Of a stretch of DNA of 64,000 nucleotides, positions 1 through 8,964 are shown one piece after another; within the stretch, counting starts at the first letter, position 1; each line of letters opens with the position of its first letter. The notes beneath the pieces are model-generated. The model worked only from the letters and a program-made list of their open reading frames with translations. It was not told the origin of the DNA and ran no database searches. This DNA comes from Daejeonella rubra. GTDB lineage: Bacteria; Bacteroidota; Bacteroidia; Sphingobacteriales; Sphingobacteriaceae. Both the position numbers and the translations under genes were made by a program. Where the stretch lies: the NCBI RefSeq assembly GCF_900103545.1, contig NZ_FNHH01000016.1:1-64000 (forward strand). The letters run 5' to 3'.

Positions 1-59
1 TTCAATTGTCCGCCAGAAACGGAAAACTCAGCAAAGAGATTAATATATTTATTAAATAA

Positions 60-100
60 AAAAGGCCATCTCGAATTGTGTTTCGAGACAGCCTCTTTTA
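60..100 (-). terminator. Hairpin terminator after the gyrA-TPR-TPR operon
   Basis: The arms TCTCGAA and TTCGAGA, extended by GGC/GCC pairs, form a stem with a short loop. A-rich and T-rich flanks on both sides mean it could work in either direction. It lies 19 bases past the stop codon of the last minus-strand TPR gene. Confidence 0.85.
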
Positions 101-118
101 AATTAAACTGAATTAAAA

Positions 119-1297
119 CTATGGTAAAGCTTCAATCTTGGCTGTTATCTCATCAACCTTGGCTTGGTTCTTTTTAATTATATAGTAAGTCTTTAAATTA
201 TCCAATGCAATACGTGACTTTGGATCTAATAGAGCAGCCTTTTCTAAATATGGCAATGCTTTATCAAATTCTAAACCAGCCCGTTTAGTCATATCTTCAT
301 ACTCTTTCTGTTGATTTTGCGGAAGTTTATTGGCATCATTAAAAAGATTAATACCCTTGTTTAGCAATACTCCACCAACATTAATATAAGCATCAGCAAA
401 ATTAGGATCTACCTGAATAGCTTGCAGATATGATTCTTCTGCTTTTAAATTATCTCCTATTGTACTATAAGCAATCCCTAAATAATATGGATAAAGTTTA
501 TTTGTAGGATTCTTTTTAGCCTGTTCCGTAATTTTAGTAATAACTTCTTTTTGTTTTCCTGACATTAAGCTAAGCTCAATTTCCTGAGTAGCTAATTGAC
601 TATCATTAAACTTTGCAGCTCCTTCAGATGCTATGCTAATTGCTTTTGCAGTATCACCTTCCATTGTATATAATCTGGAAAGATCAAGATAGATCTGACT
701 ATTAGCAGAAAAATTAGTTTTTATCAAATTCTCATAATTTTGAATTCCTGCTTTATAATTCTTTGCATTAATTGCAGACAGACCAGCATAATAAGTAATG
801 GTAGTATCACCAGGACGAAAAGCTAATGCATTGTTGAATGCTAAATAAGCATCTGCATAATTATTGGATTGATATGCCTTAACACCCTGGTTTAGTTCAT
901 ATTGGCTAAATATGGTACCATTCGCATTGTCAAGATTAGCCTTGTTTTCACCTGCTTTATCTAACTCAATAGCCTTTTTATGAGCTGCCTTTGCTTCTTC
1001 GATCAATGGCTTTGAAGTAGCTGGAACTGTATCCAATAATGCCATTTCACCGTAAATAAGAGCCTTATAGGTCCAGGCTCCAGGATCCTCCATTGTTTTT
1101 GCATGTACAACTGCCTTATCTATGGAAGTTTTTGCCAATTTTAGATTGGGGATCGCTAAGAGAAGTGAGTTAGCATCCTTTAATCCCAGATATTTTTCAT
1201 AATTACTTTTAGCGCTTACTACTTCCCCCTTTTGAGCAAAAGCTAATAAGGAAGATGCTGAGAACACAGCTGCTAAAATGAAAGATTTAATTTTCAT
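119..1297 (-). CDS. Exported tetratricopeptide-repeat protein
   Basis: A 392-residue protein with a Sec signal peptide at about residues 1-21, ending AFA before Gln. The rest is helical with repeated TPR patterns; the clearest lie around residues 140-240 and 265-315, with the typical G-x-Y and A-x-x-x-Y-x-x-A-I spacing followed by a D-P pair. TPR proteins scaffold protein complexes, and this one should act in the periplasm. It is the last gene of a run with gyrA and a second TPR gene, 6 bases downstream of the latter, and a hairpin terminator follows. No catalytic motif is visible, so the partner is unknown. The family call is solid; the function is not assigned. Confidence 0.85.
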   Translation of the reverse strand: MKIKSFILAAVFSASSLLAFAQKGEVVSAKSNYEKYLGLKDANSLLLAIPNLKLAKTSIDKAVVHAKTMEDPGAWTYKALIYGEMALLDTVPATSKPLIEEAKAAHKKAIELDKAGENKANLDNANGTIFSQYELNQGVKAYQSNNYADAYLAFNNALAFRPGDTTITYYAGLSAINAKNYKAGIQNYENLIKTNFSANSQIYLDLSRLYTMEGDTAKAISIASEGAAKFNDSQLATQEIELSLMSGKQKEVITKITEQAKKNPTNKLYPYYLGIAYSTIGDNLKAEESYLQAIQVDPNFADAYINVGGVLLNKGINLFNDANKLPQNQQKEYEDMTKRAGLEFDKALPYLEKAALLDPKSRIALDNLKTYYIIKKNQAKVDEITAKIEALP

Positions 1298-1303
1298 GAT
1301 ATT

Positions 1304-2410
1304 CTAATTTAATTTGAGTTGGTTTATTCTGTTATTGATTTTTTGTAATTCAGTAATATCTCCTGTATGCTTGTAAAGTATTGATAAAGAAGTCAGCGAT
1401 TTTATTTCATATGGATCAATTTCATTTGCTTTGGTCAAATAATATTTCGCAACATACATTACTCCATTTTGCTTCTTATCTTTCAGGTATAAATTTAAAT
1501 AAAGTAATCCTAACGCATAATTTGCTTCATAATTGTTAGGATTAATATTAATAATAGCTTTATAATATTCTTCTGCTTTTGGAATGTTACCAGACATCTC
1601 ATGAGAAAACCCTGCCAAATAATTCAAATTAATATTATTCTCGTCTAATTTAAGCGCCTGACTTGTAAATTTTATTATTTCAGTATACTCATTCCTGTTC
1701 AGCAGAATATTTAAAAGTTTAAATAAAAGGTCTCTGTTAGTTGGGAAAGCATTGCTTCCTGCAGTTAAAACACGAATCGTATTATTTTCATCATTCAATG
1801 ATTCATACAAATTAGCAGCAACCATAAAATACTCTGGCCTTGGTCTGTTTGTAATTAATTTTTCATAATAACCGAGAGATCGCTGATAATAACCCAATTC
1901 CTGGCAAAGAAGAGCAAGGTTATGCGTTATAGAAATATTTGTCTTATCAATAGAATCCAGAATACTGAAATACTTTAAAGCATCTGTGTATTTCCGGTTT
2001 TTGAAAGAATTATTGGCGCGGTATAAATAAGTTTGTTTTAGTTGAGCTTCAATATAGGTGATACGATCCCGGGAGTCCTTTTCAAATTTAGATCCATAAA
2101 CGTATTTCATTGAAAATAAAACCTCATCCACCGGATCCTTCTTGTAGGAATATTTAAGGTTTGAATCTACTCTTGCAAGTGTAGAGTAAACCAGACTTCT
2201 GATCAGATTATTTCTAAATGCACTTGAATCTGACCTGGTTTTATAACCATTATCAATAAGTTTTCGTGCATTTTCAAGCTTTTTAATATCCTTGCTTGAT
2301 GAATATTGAGCAAAACTATTCATGGCCTCTTTAGTAATAAGAGTCTGAGCCCCTGCCGAAGCAAGGGTCAGAAAAAAACCACAAAAGAGTAATATGAATA
2401 CCTTATTCAT
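1304..2410 (-). CDS. Exported tetratricopeptide-repeat protein
   Basis: A 368-residue protein with a signal peptide at about residues 1-21 (cleavage near AGAQ) and TPR-like helical pairs through most of the mature chain, clearest between residues 150 and 320. The start codon is 5 bases after the gyrA stop and the stop is 6 bases before the next TPR gene, so the three are probably co-transcribed. It resembles its downstream neighbour in architecture but not closely in sequence, which suggests an old duplication or convergent layout rather than a recent copy. A periplasmic scaffold role is inferred from the fold and signal peptide only. Confidence 0.85.
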   Translation of the reverse strand: MNKVFILLFCGFFLTLASAGAQTLITKEAMNSFAQYSSSKDIKKLENARKLIDNGYKTRSDSSAFRNNLIRSLVYSTLARVDSNLKYSYKKDPVDEVLFSMKYVYGSKFEKDSRDRITYIEAQLKQTYLYRANNSFKNRKYTDALKYFSILDSIDKTNISITHNLALLCQELGYYQRSLGYYEKLITNRPRPEYFMVAANLYESLNDENNTIRVLTAGSNAFPTNRDLLFKLLNILLNRNEYTEIIKFTSQALKLDENNINLNYLAGFSHEMSGNIPKAEEYYKAIININPNNYEANYALGLLYLNLYLKDKKQNGVMYVAKYYLTKANEIDPYEIKSLTSLSILYKHTGDITELQKINNRINQLKLN

Positions 2411-2415
2411 AAAAA

Positions 2416-4962
2416 TTATTCAGTTTCCGGAGTCTGATCCTCTGTTTCAGTGCCTTCTGCAGCACCTTCTTCTGATATTTCCTCTTCTTCCTCTTCATGC
2501 TCAACTTTAGCAATAGATGCAATAGAATCATCACCTTTTAAAGTAATCAGTCTTACACCCTGAGTTGCCCTTCCCATTACACGAAGATCTCCCACTCCTA
2601 TCCGGATCACAATACCTGATTTATTAATGATCATAAGATCATCATTATCAGTTACATCTTTAATCGCAACAAGTTCACCGGTTTTATCAGTTACATTAAT
2701 GGTTTTAACACCTTTACCTCCCCTGTTTGTTACACGGTAATCTTCAATATCAGTACGCTTACCATAACCATTTTCTGATACTACCAGAACGGTAACATCC
2801 GGATTATTGATAGCGATCATTCCAACTACTTCATCTTTATCATTGGCTAATGTCACTCCACGAACACCAGTAGCTGTCCGTCCCATTGGCCTTACTGTAG
2901 ACTCATTAAAGCGAATAGCCCTTCCTGATCTTAAAGCCATCACTATTTCACTCTGACCATTGGTCATACAAGCTTCTAATAACTGATCACCTTCATTAAT
3001 ATTTATGGCATTGATACCATTTGCTCTCGGACGGGAATAAGCTTCAAGAGAAGTCTTTTTAATAGTACCTTTCTTGGTACACATGATTATAAAGTTATTC
3101 TCCAGGTATTCCTGATCTTTCAGGTTAACAACTTTAATATAAGCCTTAATATTTTCTTCTTTAGGGATATTGATCACATTTTGTATTGCACGCCCCTTAC
3201 TGGTTCTGGTTCCTTCCGGAATTTCGAACACTCTTAACCAGAAACATTTTCCTGTTTCAGTAAAGAAGAGCATATAATTATGATTAGTGGCAATGAGCAT
3301 ATGCTCAATAAAGTCTTTATCCCTTGACTGAGAACCCATAGAACCTTTTCCACCTCTGCCCTGCTTACGGTATTCTGTTAATGGAGTACGTTTTATGTAG
3401 CCTTCATGAGAAATGGTAATTACTACTTCTTCATCAACAATGAAATCCTCCATCCGCATATCTTCCGCTGAATGGGTAATAGAAGTACGGCGTTCATCTC
3501 CAAACCGATCCCTTATTTCTGTAAGTTCATCTTTGATTATCTGCATACGCAGAACTTCGTCACCCAGGATTGAATTCAAATAATCTATTGTCTTCATTAA
3601 CTCTGCATACTCTTCCTTGATCTTATCACGCTCAAGTCCGGTTAAACGGCGCAAGGTCATATCCAGAATTGCTCTTGCCTGGATGTCAGAAAGGCTGAAA
3701 CTTTCTATCAATCCAATACGGGCATCATCCGGACTGTTAGAGGCACGAATTAATTTAATAACCTCATCAAGATGATCGAGAGCAATTAATAAACCTTCAA
3801 GGATATGCGCTCTTTTTTCAGCTTCTGCAAGATCAAATTTCGTTCTGCGTATAACTACTTCGTGGCGATGATCTACAAAGTGTCTGATCAGGTCCTTCAG
3901 ATTCAACATCATCGGGCGACCGTTAACCAGAGCAATATTATTTACACTGAATGAGGTTTGAAGGGCAGTATATTTAAAAAGATTGTTTAATACTACTGAG
4001 GCATTTGCATCACGTTTAATTTCGTAAACGATACGCATACCATCCCTGTCAGACTCATCTCTTATCTCACTGATTCCTTCAATTTTTTTATCGTTAACAA
4101 GACCAGCTGTTTGCTCGATCATATTAGCCTTATTCACCTGATACGGAATCTCATTAACAATGATACGTTCACGATCTCCTTTGTGTAATTCGATCTCAGC
4201 TTTGGCACGCATTACAATTCTGCCTCTGCCTGTTTCAAATGCTTCCTGAACACCTGTATATCCATAGATAATACCTCCGGTTGGAAAATCAGGAGCTTTA
4301 ACATAATGCATCAGGTCAGCTATTGTTACTTCGTTGTTCTCAATATAAGCTATTGTTGCATTAACAACTTCCGTCAAATTATGTGGAGGCATATTAGTTG
4401 CCATACCTACTGCAATTCCGGAAGCTCCGTTTACAAGTAAATTCGGAATTCTGGATGGTAATACTGTTGGTTCTTCCAGCGTATCATCAAAGTTTAACTG
4501 AAAATCAACAGTTTCTTTATTAATATCAGCAAGCATTTCTTCGGCGATCTTTTTCAATCGAGCCTCTGTATAACGCATTGCTGCAGGTGAATCACCATCA
4601 ATAGAACCAAAGTTTCCCTGTCCATCAACCATAGGATATCGTAAACTCCAGTCCTGAGCCATACGAACCATGGCAAAATAAACCGAAGAATCACCATGGG
4701 GATGGTACTTACCTAATACATCACCGACAATACGAGCAGATTTTTTATGAGGTTTGGTACTGGTCACACCAAGATCCAGCATACCATATAGTACTCTCCT
4801 GTGTACAGGCTTAAGACCATCACGTACATCAGGAAGAGCACGGGAAACAATCACAGACATCGAGTAATCGATGTAAGCAGATTTCATTTCCTCTTCTATA
4901 TTTATTGGAATTATCCTATCGTTCTGTGGTACTAAATTATCGTTTTCTGTATCTTCAGCCAT
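2416..4962 (-). CDS. gyrA: DNA gyrase subunit A
   Basis: An 848-residue type IIA topoisomerase A subunit that cuts and rejoins DNA during ATP-driven negative supercoiling together with GyrB. The catalytic tyrosine is Tyr131 in RYTEAR. The C-terminal half holds the six-bladed beta-pinwheel repeats, including a GyrA box near residue 535 (GRGGKG), which marks gyrase rather than topoisomerase IV. The tail is acidic and Glu-rich, a common regulatory feature of GyrA. In the quinolone-binding helix the serine is present (Ser92), but the residue matching E. coli Asp87 is Phe96. It is first in a run with two TPR genes. The roughly 200 bases upstream contain an inverted repeat, ACAAGT/ACTTGT, at 5001-5018. 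Confidence 0.98.
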   Translation of the reverse strand: MAEDTENDNLVPQNDRIIPINIEEEMKSAYIDYSMSVIVSRALPDVRDGLKPVHRRVLYGMLDLGVTSTKPHKKSARIVGDVLGKYHPHGDSSVYFAMVRMAQDWSLRYPMVDGQGNFGSIDGDSPAAMRYTEARLKKIAEEMLADINKETVDFQLNFDDTLEEPTVLPSRIPNLLVNGASGIAVGMATNMPPHNLTEVVNATIAYIENNEVTIADLMHYVKAPDFPTGGIIYGYTGVQEAFETGRGRIVMRAKAEIELHKGDRERIIVNEIPYQVNKANMIEQTAGLVNDKKIEGISEIRDESDRDGMRIVYEIKRDANASVVLNNLFKYTALQTSFSVNNIALVNGRPMMLNLKDLIRHFVDHRHEVVIRRTKFDLAEAEKRAHILEGLLIALDHLDEVIKLIRASNSPDDARIGLIESFSLSDIQARAILDMTLRRLTGLERDKIKEEYAELMKTIDYLNSILGDEVLRMQIIKDELTEIRDRFGDERRTSITHSAEDMRMEDFIVDEEVVITISHEGYIKRTPLTEYRKQGRGGKGSMGSQSRDKDFIEHMLIATNHNYMLFFTETGKCFWLRVFEIPEGTRTSKGRAIQNVINIPKEENIKAYIKVVNLKDQEYLENNFIIMCTKKGTIKKTSLEAYSRPRANGINAININEGDQLLEACMTNGQSEIVMALRSGRAIRFNESTVRPMGRTATGVRGVTLANDKDEVVGMIAINNPDVTVLVVSENGYGKRTDIEDYRVTNRGGKGVKTINVTDKTGELVAIKDVTDNDDLMIINKSGIVIRIGVGDLRVMGRATQGVRLITLKGDDSIASIAKVEHEEEEEEISEEGAAEGTETEDQTPETE

Positions 4963-5170
4963 GTTATACTTCAGTTCTGATTAATAAATTAAATTTTTGA
5001 ACAAGTCAAAATACTTGTAAAAATTAAATCGCTTTTATTGTTTGCGAAGTTAATAATTTTCACGGTTTAAATGGGTTCTTTGGAAAAATAATCACTTGCA
5101 AAAAATGCCTTTAAACCAGAGCTAATCAATCAAAAAAACAATTTCGGGAATGGAATTAATTATCAAAAAT

Positions 5171-6472
5171 TTAATCGTTAACAGCCTTTTTATAAACCTC
5201 CAAAGCCCTTTTTCTCGCAAACTCATGATCAACAACAGGATACAAATAATCTACTCTGAAATCTTTGATCCAGGTTTTAATATATTTCAGTTTAGGATCA
5301 AATTTAAGGGTTTGGGCTGTTGGATTAAATATTCTAAAATAAGGCGCTGAATCACAACCGCTTCCGGCTGCCCACTGCCAGTTTCCGTTATTGGAAGAGA
5401 GTTCATAGTCAAGTAATTTTTGGGCAAAATAGGCCTCGCCCCAACGCCAATCAATTAAAAGATGTTTACATAGAAATCCTGCGGTGATCATCCTTACGCG
5501 ATTATGCATTAATCCGGTTTCATTTAACTGGCGCATACCGGCATCAACGATTGGGTATCCTGTTTCACCTTTACACCATAGCTCAAATTCCCTTTCGTTA
5601 TTCCTCCACTGTATCTTATCGTATTTCTTTTTGAAGCTTTCAGACACAACATTTGGAAAATGATACAGGATCATCATAAAAAACTCGCGCCAGATCAATT
5701 CATTCAACCACTGTTCATTCCATTCTACAGCCAGTTTAACAAGATCCCGGACACTTAAAGTGCCGAAACGTAATTGAACACTTACCTGCGAAGTTCCTTC
5801 CTCAGATGGGATATTACGGGTATCCTGATAATTCCTGATCCTTTCTTCTGTTATATTAAGTTCTGGAAAATCCTGCGCTGTATTTTCGAATCCCAGTTCT
5901 TTTAATGAAGGTATGGCAAATTCGCGGGATCTTAAAAGGGCCGAAAAATGCTCTTCAGATGGAAAATTTGTAAGAATTCCCTGAGAAAACTTTTCTTTCC
6001 ATTTTCTGGAATAGGGAGTAAAAATAGTATAGGGTGTGCCATCCGATTTCATCACATCCGACTTCTCAAAGATCACCTGATCCTTGAATGTCTTAAAAGG
6101 AATACCTTTAGAATCTAAAAGACCTTTGATCTTTAGATCCCGGCTAATGGCATAAGGTTCATAATCATGATTTGCATAAACCTCCTTCACAATATACTCA
6201 TCAGTTAGCCTTTGAAAGGCCTTTTCCACACCTTCATGCAATACATAAAGTGCAGATCCATTTTGTTTCAGGATTTCATTTAATTGCTCCAGGGTTCGGT
6301 GAATGAAAGTAACTCTTTTGTCCTGTTTATCTGAAAGTTTGTCGAGTATATCAGGGTCAAAGATAAAGATTGGTAAAACAGGATATTGACCTGTTAATGC
6401 TTTGAATAAAGCATTATTATCATTTAATCTTAAATCTCGCCTTAACCAGCAAATGCTAACTTCTTTTTTCAT
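5171..6472 (-). CDS. phrB: Deoxyribodipyrimidine photolyase / cryptochrome family
   Basis: A 433-residue flavoprotein that uses blue light to split UV-induced pyrimidine dimers. The N-terminal Rossmann-like antenna domain opens with the family motif WLRRDLRLNDN at residues 9-19. The C-terminal helical domain has the FAD-binding core, with NWQWAAGSGCD and RIFNP at about residues 364-384, and WREFF near residue 262. Length and motifs fit class I CPD photolyases; a cryptochrome or (6-4) enzyme cannot be fully excluded by eye. It is the last gene of the eight-gene operon headed by the B12-type light regulator, so repair is probably induced together with carotenoid synthesis. It starts 23 bases after the epimerase stop. 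Confidence 0.93.
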   Translation of the reverse strand: MKKEVSICWLRRDLRLNDNNALFKALTGQYPVLPIFIFDPDILDKLSDKQDKRVTFIHRTLEQLNEILKQNGSALYVLHEGVEKAFQRLTDEYIVKEVYANHDYEPYAISRDLKIKGLLDSKGIPFKTFKDQVIFEKSDVMKSDGTPYTIFTPYSRKWKEKFSQGILTNFPSEEHFSALLRSREFAIPSLKELGFENTAQDFPELNITEERIRNYQDTRNIPSEEGTSQVSVQLRFGTLSVRDLVKLAVEWNEQWLNELIWREFFMMILYHFPNVVSESFKKKYDKIQWRNNEREFELWCKGETGYPIVDAGMRQLNETGLMHNRVRMITAGFLCKHLLIDWRWGEAYFAQKLLDYELSSNNGNWQWAAGSGCDSAPYFRIFNPTAQTLKFDPKLKYIKTWIKDFRVDYLYPVVDHEFARKRALEVYKKAVND

Positions 6473-6495
6473 TAACTGCTAAAATAAATGTAGAA

Positions 6496-7443
6496 TTAAT
6501 GCGAGTAGATCTCTTTAAGAGCCTTATCTAGACCAGCATACCGGAATTTAAAGCCTGTATCTATGAGCTTTTGTGATGATGTACGATTACTGGTAAGAAT
6601 AACTGCACTCATTTCACCCAATACTGCTTTTAAAACAAATTCTGGAACCTTAATAGGCCAAACCGGGCGAAAAAGTGTTTTTGCAAGTATCTTTGTGAAT
6701 TCAAAATTTGTTACTGGAATCGGACTGCAGGCATTGTAAGTTCCGCTGTATTCAGGATTTTCAATGGCTTTTTCAAATATTGCCAGCAGGTCAGTAACAT
6801 GTATCCATGGCATCCATTGTTTTCCAGATCCAAGGGGAGCTCCCAAAAACAGACTTACAGGAGTTTCAAGCTTAGTTAATGCTCCACCCTGCTTTGACAG
6901 AACTAAGCCAATTCTGAGTTTAACCAATCTGGCACCAAATTTCAGACCCTCTTCAACCGCATTCTCCCATTGTTGACAGCAATCAGCAAGAAAACCAGTC
7001 CCGTTAGAACTATTTTCGTTTAATATCTCATCCGCACGATCACCATAAAATCCTACTGCTGAAGCAGATATAATTGTTTTTACCTGGGCTTGAGTCTCCT
7101 CAATTGCCTTATATAATAATTTAGTAGATAAAACCCTGCTATCAATTATTAGCTGCTTACGAGTTTTAGTCCATCTTTTATCTGCAATCCCCGCTCCTGC
7201 TAAATGTATGATAGTATCTACCCCATTTAATGCTTCCTTATCGATAATTTGCTCTTCTACATTCCATTGAAATGCCTTAACCCCATTCAGTTTACCCGGG
7301 TTTCTGGAAAGTACCGAAACAACATGTCCCTTTTCCTGAAGATTTCTGATCAGTTTTGTACCAATTAGGCCGCTGGCTCCGGTTATCAGAATGTTTTTCT
7401 TTAGGTTTTGATCGGAGGTATTCATGTATTTTGATGTAAGCAT
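6496..7443 (-). CDS. TIGR01777 family NAD(P)-dependent epimerase
   Basis: An extended short-chain dehydrogenase/reductase-like protein of about 310 residues. The dinucleotide motif GASGLIGTKL lies about 20 residues from the start. The catalytic-type tyrosine appears in the VGFYGDR region, as in TIGR01777 proteins (E. coli YfcH relatives, plant SulA-like proteins). No substrate is known for most of the family. Two in-frame ATGs exist, at 7443 and 7425, and the second (MNTSDQ) is equally credible. It sits between an SRPBCC gene and the photolyase in the light operon. SRPBCC and TIGR01777 domains are fused or adjacent in many genomes, so these two probably act together, perhaps on an isoprenoid or lipid ligand (inference). 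Confidence 0.88.
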   Translation of the reverse strand: MLTSKYMNTSDQNLKKNILITGASGLIGTKLIRNLQEKGHVVSVLSRNPGKLNGVKAFQWNVEEQIIDKEALNGVDTIIHLAGAGIADKRWTKTRKQLIIDSRVLSTKLLYKAIEETQAQVKTIISASAVGFYGDRADEILNENSSNGTGFLADCCQQWENAVEEGLKFGARLVKLRIGLVLSKQGGALTKLETPVSLFLGAPLGSGKQWMPWIHVTDLLAIFEKAIENPEYSGTYNACSPIPVTNFEFTKILAKTLFRPVWPIKVPEFVLKAVLGEMSAVILTSNRTSSQKLIDTGFKFRYAGLDKALKEIYSH

Positions 7444-7477
7444 TTATATGGTATCTATTTGTCTTTCAAAGATAGAT

Positions 7478-7945
7478 TTATATTCCTGCCAGAGGAAAAA
7501 GTCTGTTTAAAGCCAGCTCTCTGAATTTAAAAATACTTTCTACCTTCTTTTTAACAAAAACAGAATGGGCAATGTCACCCAGAACTCCCAGTGGAAGCTC
7601 ATACTTAACCTCATCCTTCACAAGAACTCCATTTTCCATTTGTACAAAGGAATGTGTATGTTCCCAAATCTTATAAGGTCCCTTTAGTTGTCTATCCGAA
7701 AAAAAATAAGGTTTATTTACTTTAAATATTTCCGTTTGCCAGGGCAATGGAATTCCAAGAACCGGTCTGACAGTATAATCAATCAGCATACCTTCATAAA
7801 CCTCCTGATCACTAAGATCCGTTAATATTTTAAAACTCATTTCCGGGGGAGTGATTTTTGAAAGATTCTTAGCTGATGAAAAGAAATCCCATGCCTGTTC
7901 AATACTAATTGGCAATAGATGTTCTGTATTATATTGATAGATCAT
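7478..7945 (-). CDS. SRPBCC (START-like) ligand-binding protein
   Basis: A 155-residue protein with the START/Bet v1-like helix-grip pattern seen in the CDP-paratose-2-epimerase-associated and TIGR01777-associated SRPBCC group: an N-terminal strand followed by IEQAWDFFSS, then KITPPEMSFKIL and a central strand with WEHTHSF. There is no signal peptide, so it is cytoplasmic. It lies 4 bases after idi and 34 bases before the TIGR01777 epimerase. These folds bind hydrophobic ligands in a deep pocket, so an isoprenoid or carotenoid-related ligand is plausible from the operon but is not shown by the sequence. Confidence 0.82.
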   Translation of the reverse strand: MIYQYNTEHLLPISIEQAWDFFSSAKNLSKITPPEMSFKILTDLSDQEVYEGMLIDYTVRPVLGIPLPWQTEIFKVNKPYFFSDRQLKGPYKIWEHTHSFVQMENGVLVKDEVKYELPLGVLGDIAHSVFVKKKVESIFKFRELALNRLFPLAGI

Positions 7946-7949
7946 TGTT

Positions 7950-8492
7950 TTATTTAGATGATAAATTTTCTTTTAATTCAGCCATGCAAATCTTTAGCCA
8001 TGGTGTGTACAATTCCGGATTCAAACCTATTTCTGTTTCAAGATCAGAAATACTAATATACTTCCAGTCCTGTACCTCATTCAAGTTAATTTCGGGCATT
8101 TGGTCAGTATAACCAATATAAACATGATCATACTCATGTTCTATTAAACCGTTTGAAAATTCAAATTTATATAGGAAACTAAAGCTGAACTGAAGGTCGG
8201 CTTTCATACCCATTTCTTCTAATAATCTGCGATTACAGGCTTCTATGTTGCTTTCTTCAGGTCGGGGATGACTGCAACAGGTATTCGTCCATTGTCCTGG
8301 AGAATGGTATTTTGCATTAGCTCTTTGCTGAAGAAGCAGCTCTGAATGCGAGTTAAAAATAAATATAGAGAACGCTCTATGAAGCAGGCCATCAAGATGC
8401 ACAGATAACTTATCCTTGACTCCTATTTCATTATCCTGTTCATCAACCAGAATAAGTAATTCATTTTGCCCGTCTATAATATCCTTTTTCAT
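7950..8492 (-). CDS. idi: Isopentenyl-diphosphate delta-isomerase, type 1
   Basis: A 180-residue Nudix-fold enzyme that interconverts isopentenyl and dimethylallyl diphosphate and so sets the supply of starter unit for carotenoids. The catalytic cysteine is in WTNTCCSHP (Cys73 aligns with E. coli Cys67). The Nudix helix is represented by RRLLEEMG at about residues 88-95, and the second catalytic acid lies in EHEYDHVY. The neighbouring crtB and crtI and the 1-base spacing after the upstream exported-protein gene support a dedicated carotenoid role. The enzyme is of the metal-dependent type 1, not the FMN type 2. Confidence 0.95.
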   Translation of the reverse strand: MKKDIIDGQNELLILVDEQDNEIGVKDKLSVHLDGLLHRAFSIFIFNSHSELLLQQRANAKYHSPGQWTNTCCSHPRPEESNIEACNRRLLEEMGMKADLQFSFSFLYKFEFSNGLIEHEYDHVYIGYTDQMPEINLNEVQDWKYISISDLETEIGLNPELYTPWLKICMAELKENLSSK

Positions 8493-8493
8493 T

Positions 8494-8964
8494 CTATTTT
8501 GAATGCTTTAACAGGTATGCGTTAATTATTTTCTGTAATTCCTGATCCTTTAATTTTGAAACAGATTGAGATAAGAAAGCTCTGTCTATATTTTTATCAC
8601 TATTGTAATTAAGAAAACCAGGAACATTTGTTTGAATGGTGTATCTGAGAAAACGGAGTTCAACATTATTTCGTTCGGCCTTAATTGCTCTTTCAAGCAT
8701 AATTCGGCCTTTCTTAAAATAGGACAACTTAGTAAAAGGGTTAAAGGCATGCTTAGCCATCAGCATGGTAGCTCCTCCTCTGTATCCAAACAACAATGGA
8801 TTATTATTTTCATTAAATGGAACAAGCAAACTAATCAGTTTATTACATGTTTCCTCATTAGTTGTTGCATTGTGAAGCATTATTCTAACATCTTTTATTG
8901 CAGGTACCCTGGCAGTCACAATAGAGCTGCAAAAAAGAAGTATGATCAATAAACTATTTTTCAT
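8494..8964 (-). CDS. Uncharacterised exported protein in the carotenoid operon
   Basis: About 156 residues with a hydrophobic signal peptide (MKNSLLIILLFCSSIVTA) and a mature helical domain. Visible blocks are GYRGGATMLMAKHAF, FKKGRIMLERAI, ELRFLRYTIQTNVP and FLNYN. The FKKG...LERAI...ELRFLR pattern looks like a short TPR-type helical pair, but I do not recognise a named family. The ATG at 8964 overlaps the crtB stop by 4 bases (ATGA), which implies translational coupling; an in-frame TTG two codons earlier is less likely. It is followed 1 base later by idi. Its position between crtB and idi suggests a role in carotenoid synthesis, transport or membrane placement, which is inference only. Confidence 0.8.
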   Translation of the reverse strand: MKNSLLIILLFCSSIVTARVPAIKDVRIMLHNATTNEETCNKLISLLVPFNENNNPLLFGYRGGATMLMAKHAFNPFTKLSYFKKGRIMLERAIKAERNNVELRFLRYTIQTNVPGFLNYNSDKNIDRAFLSQSVSKLKDQELQKIINAYLLKHSK

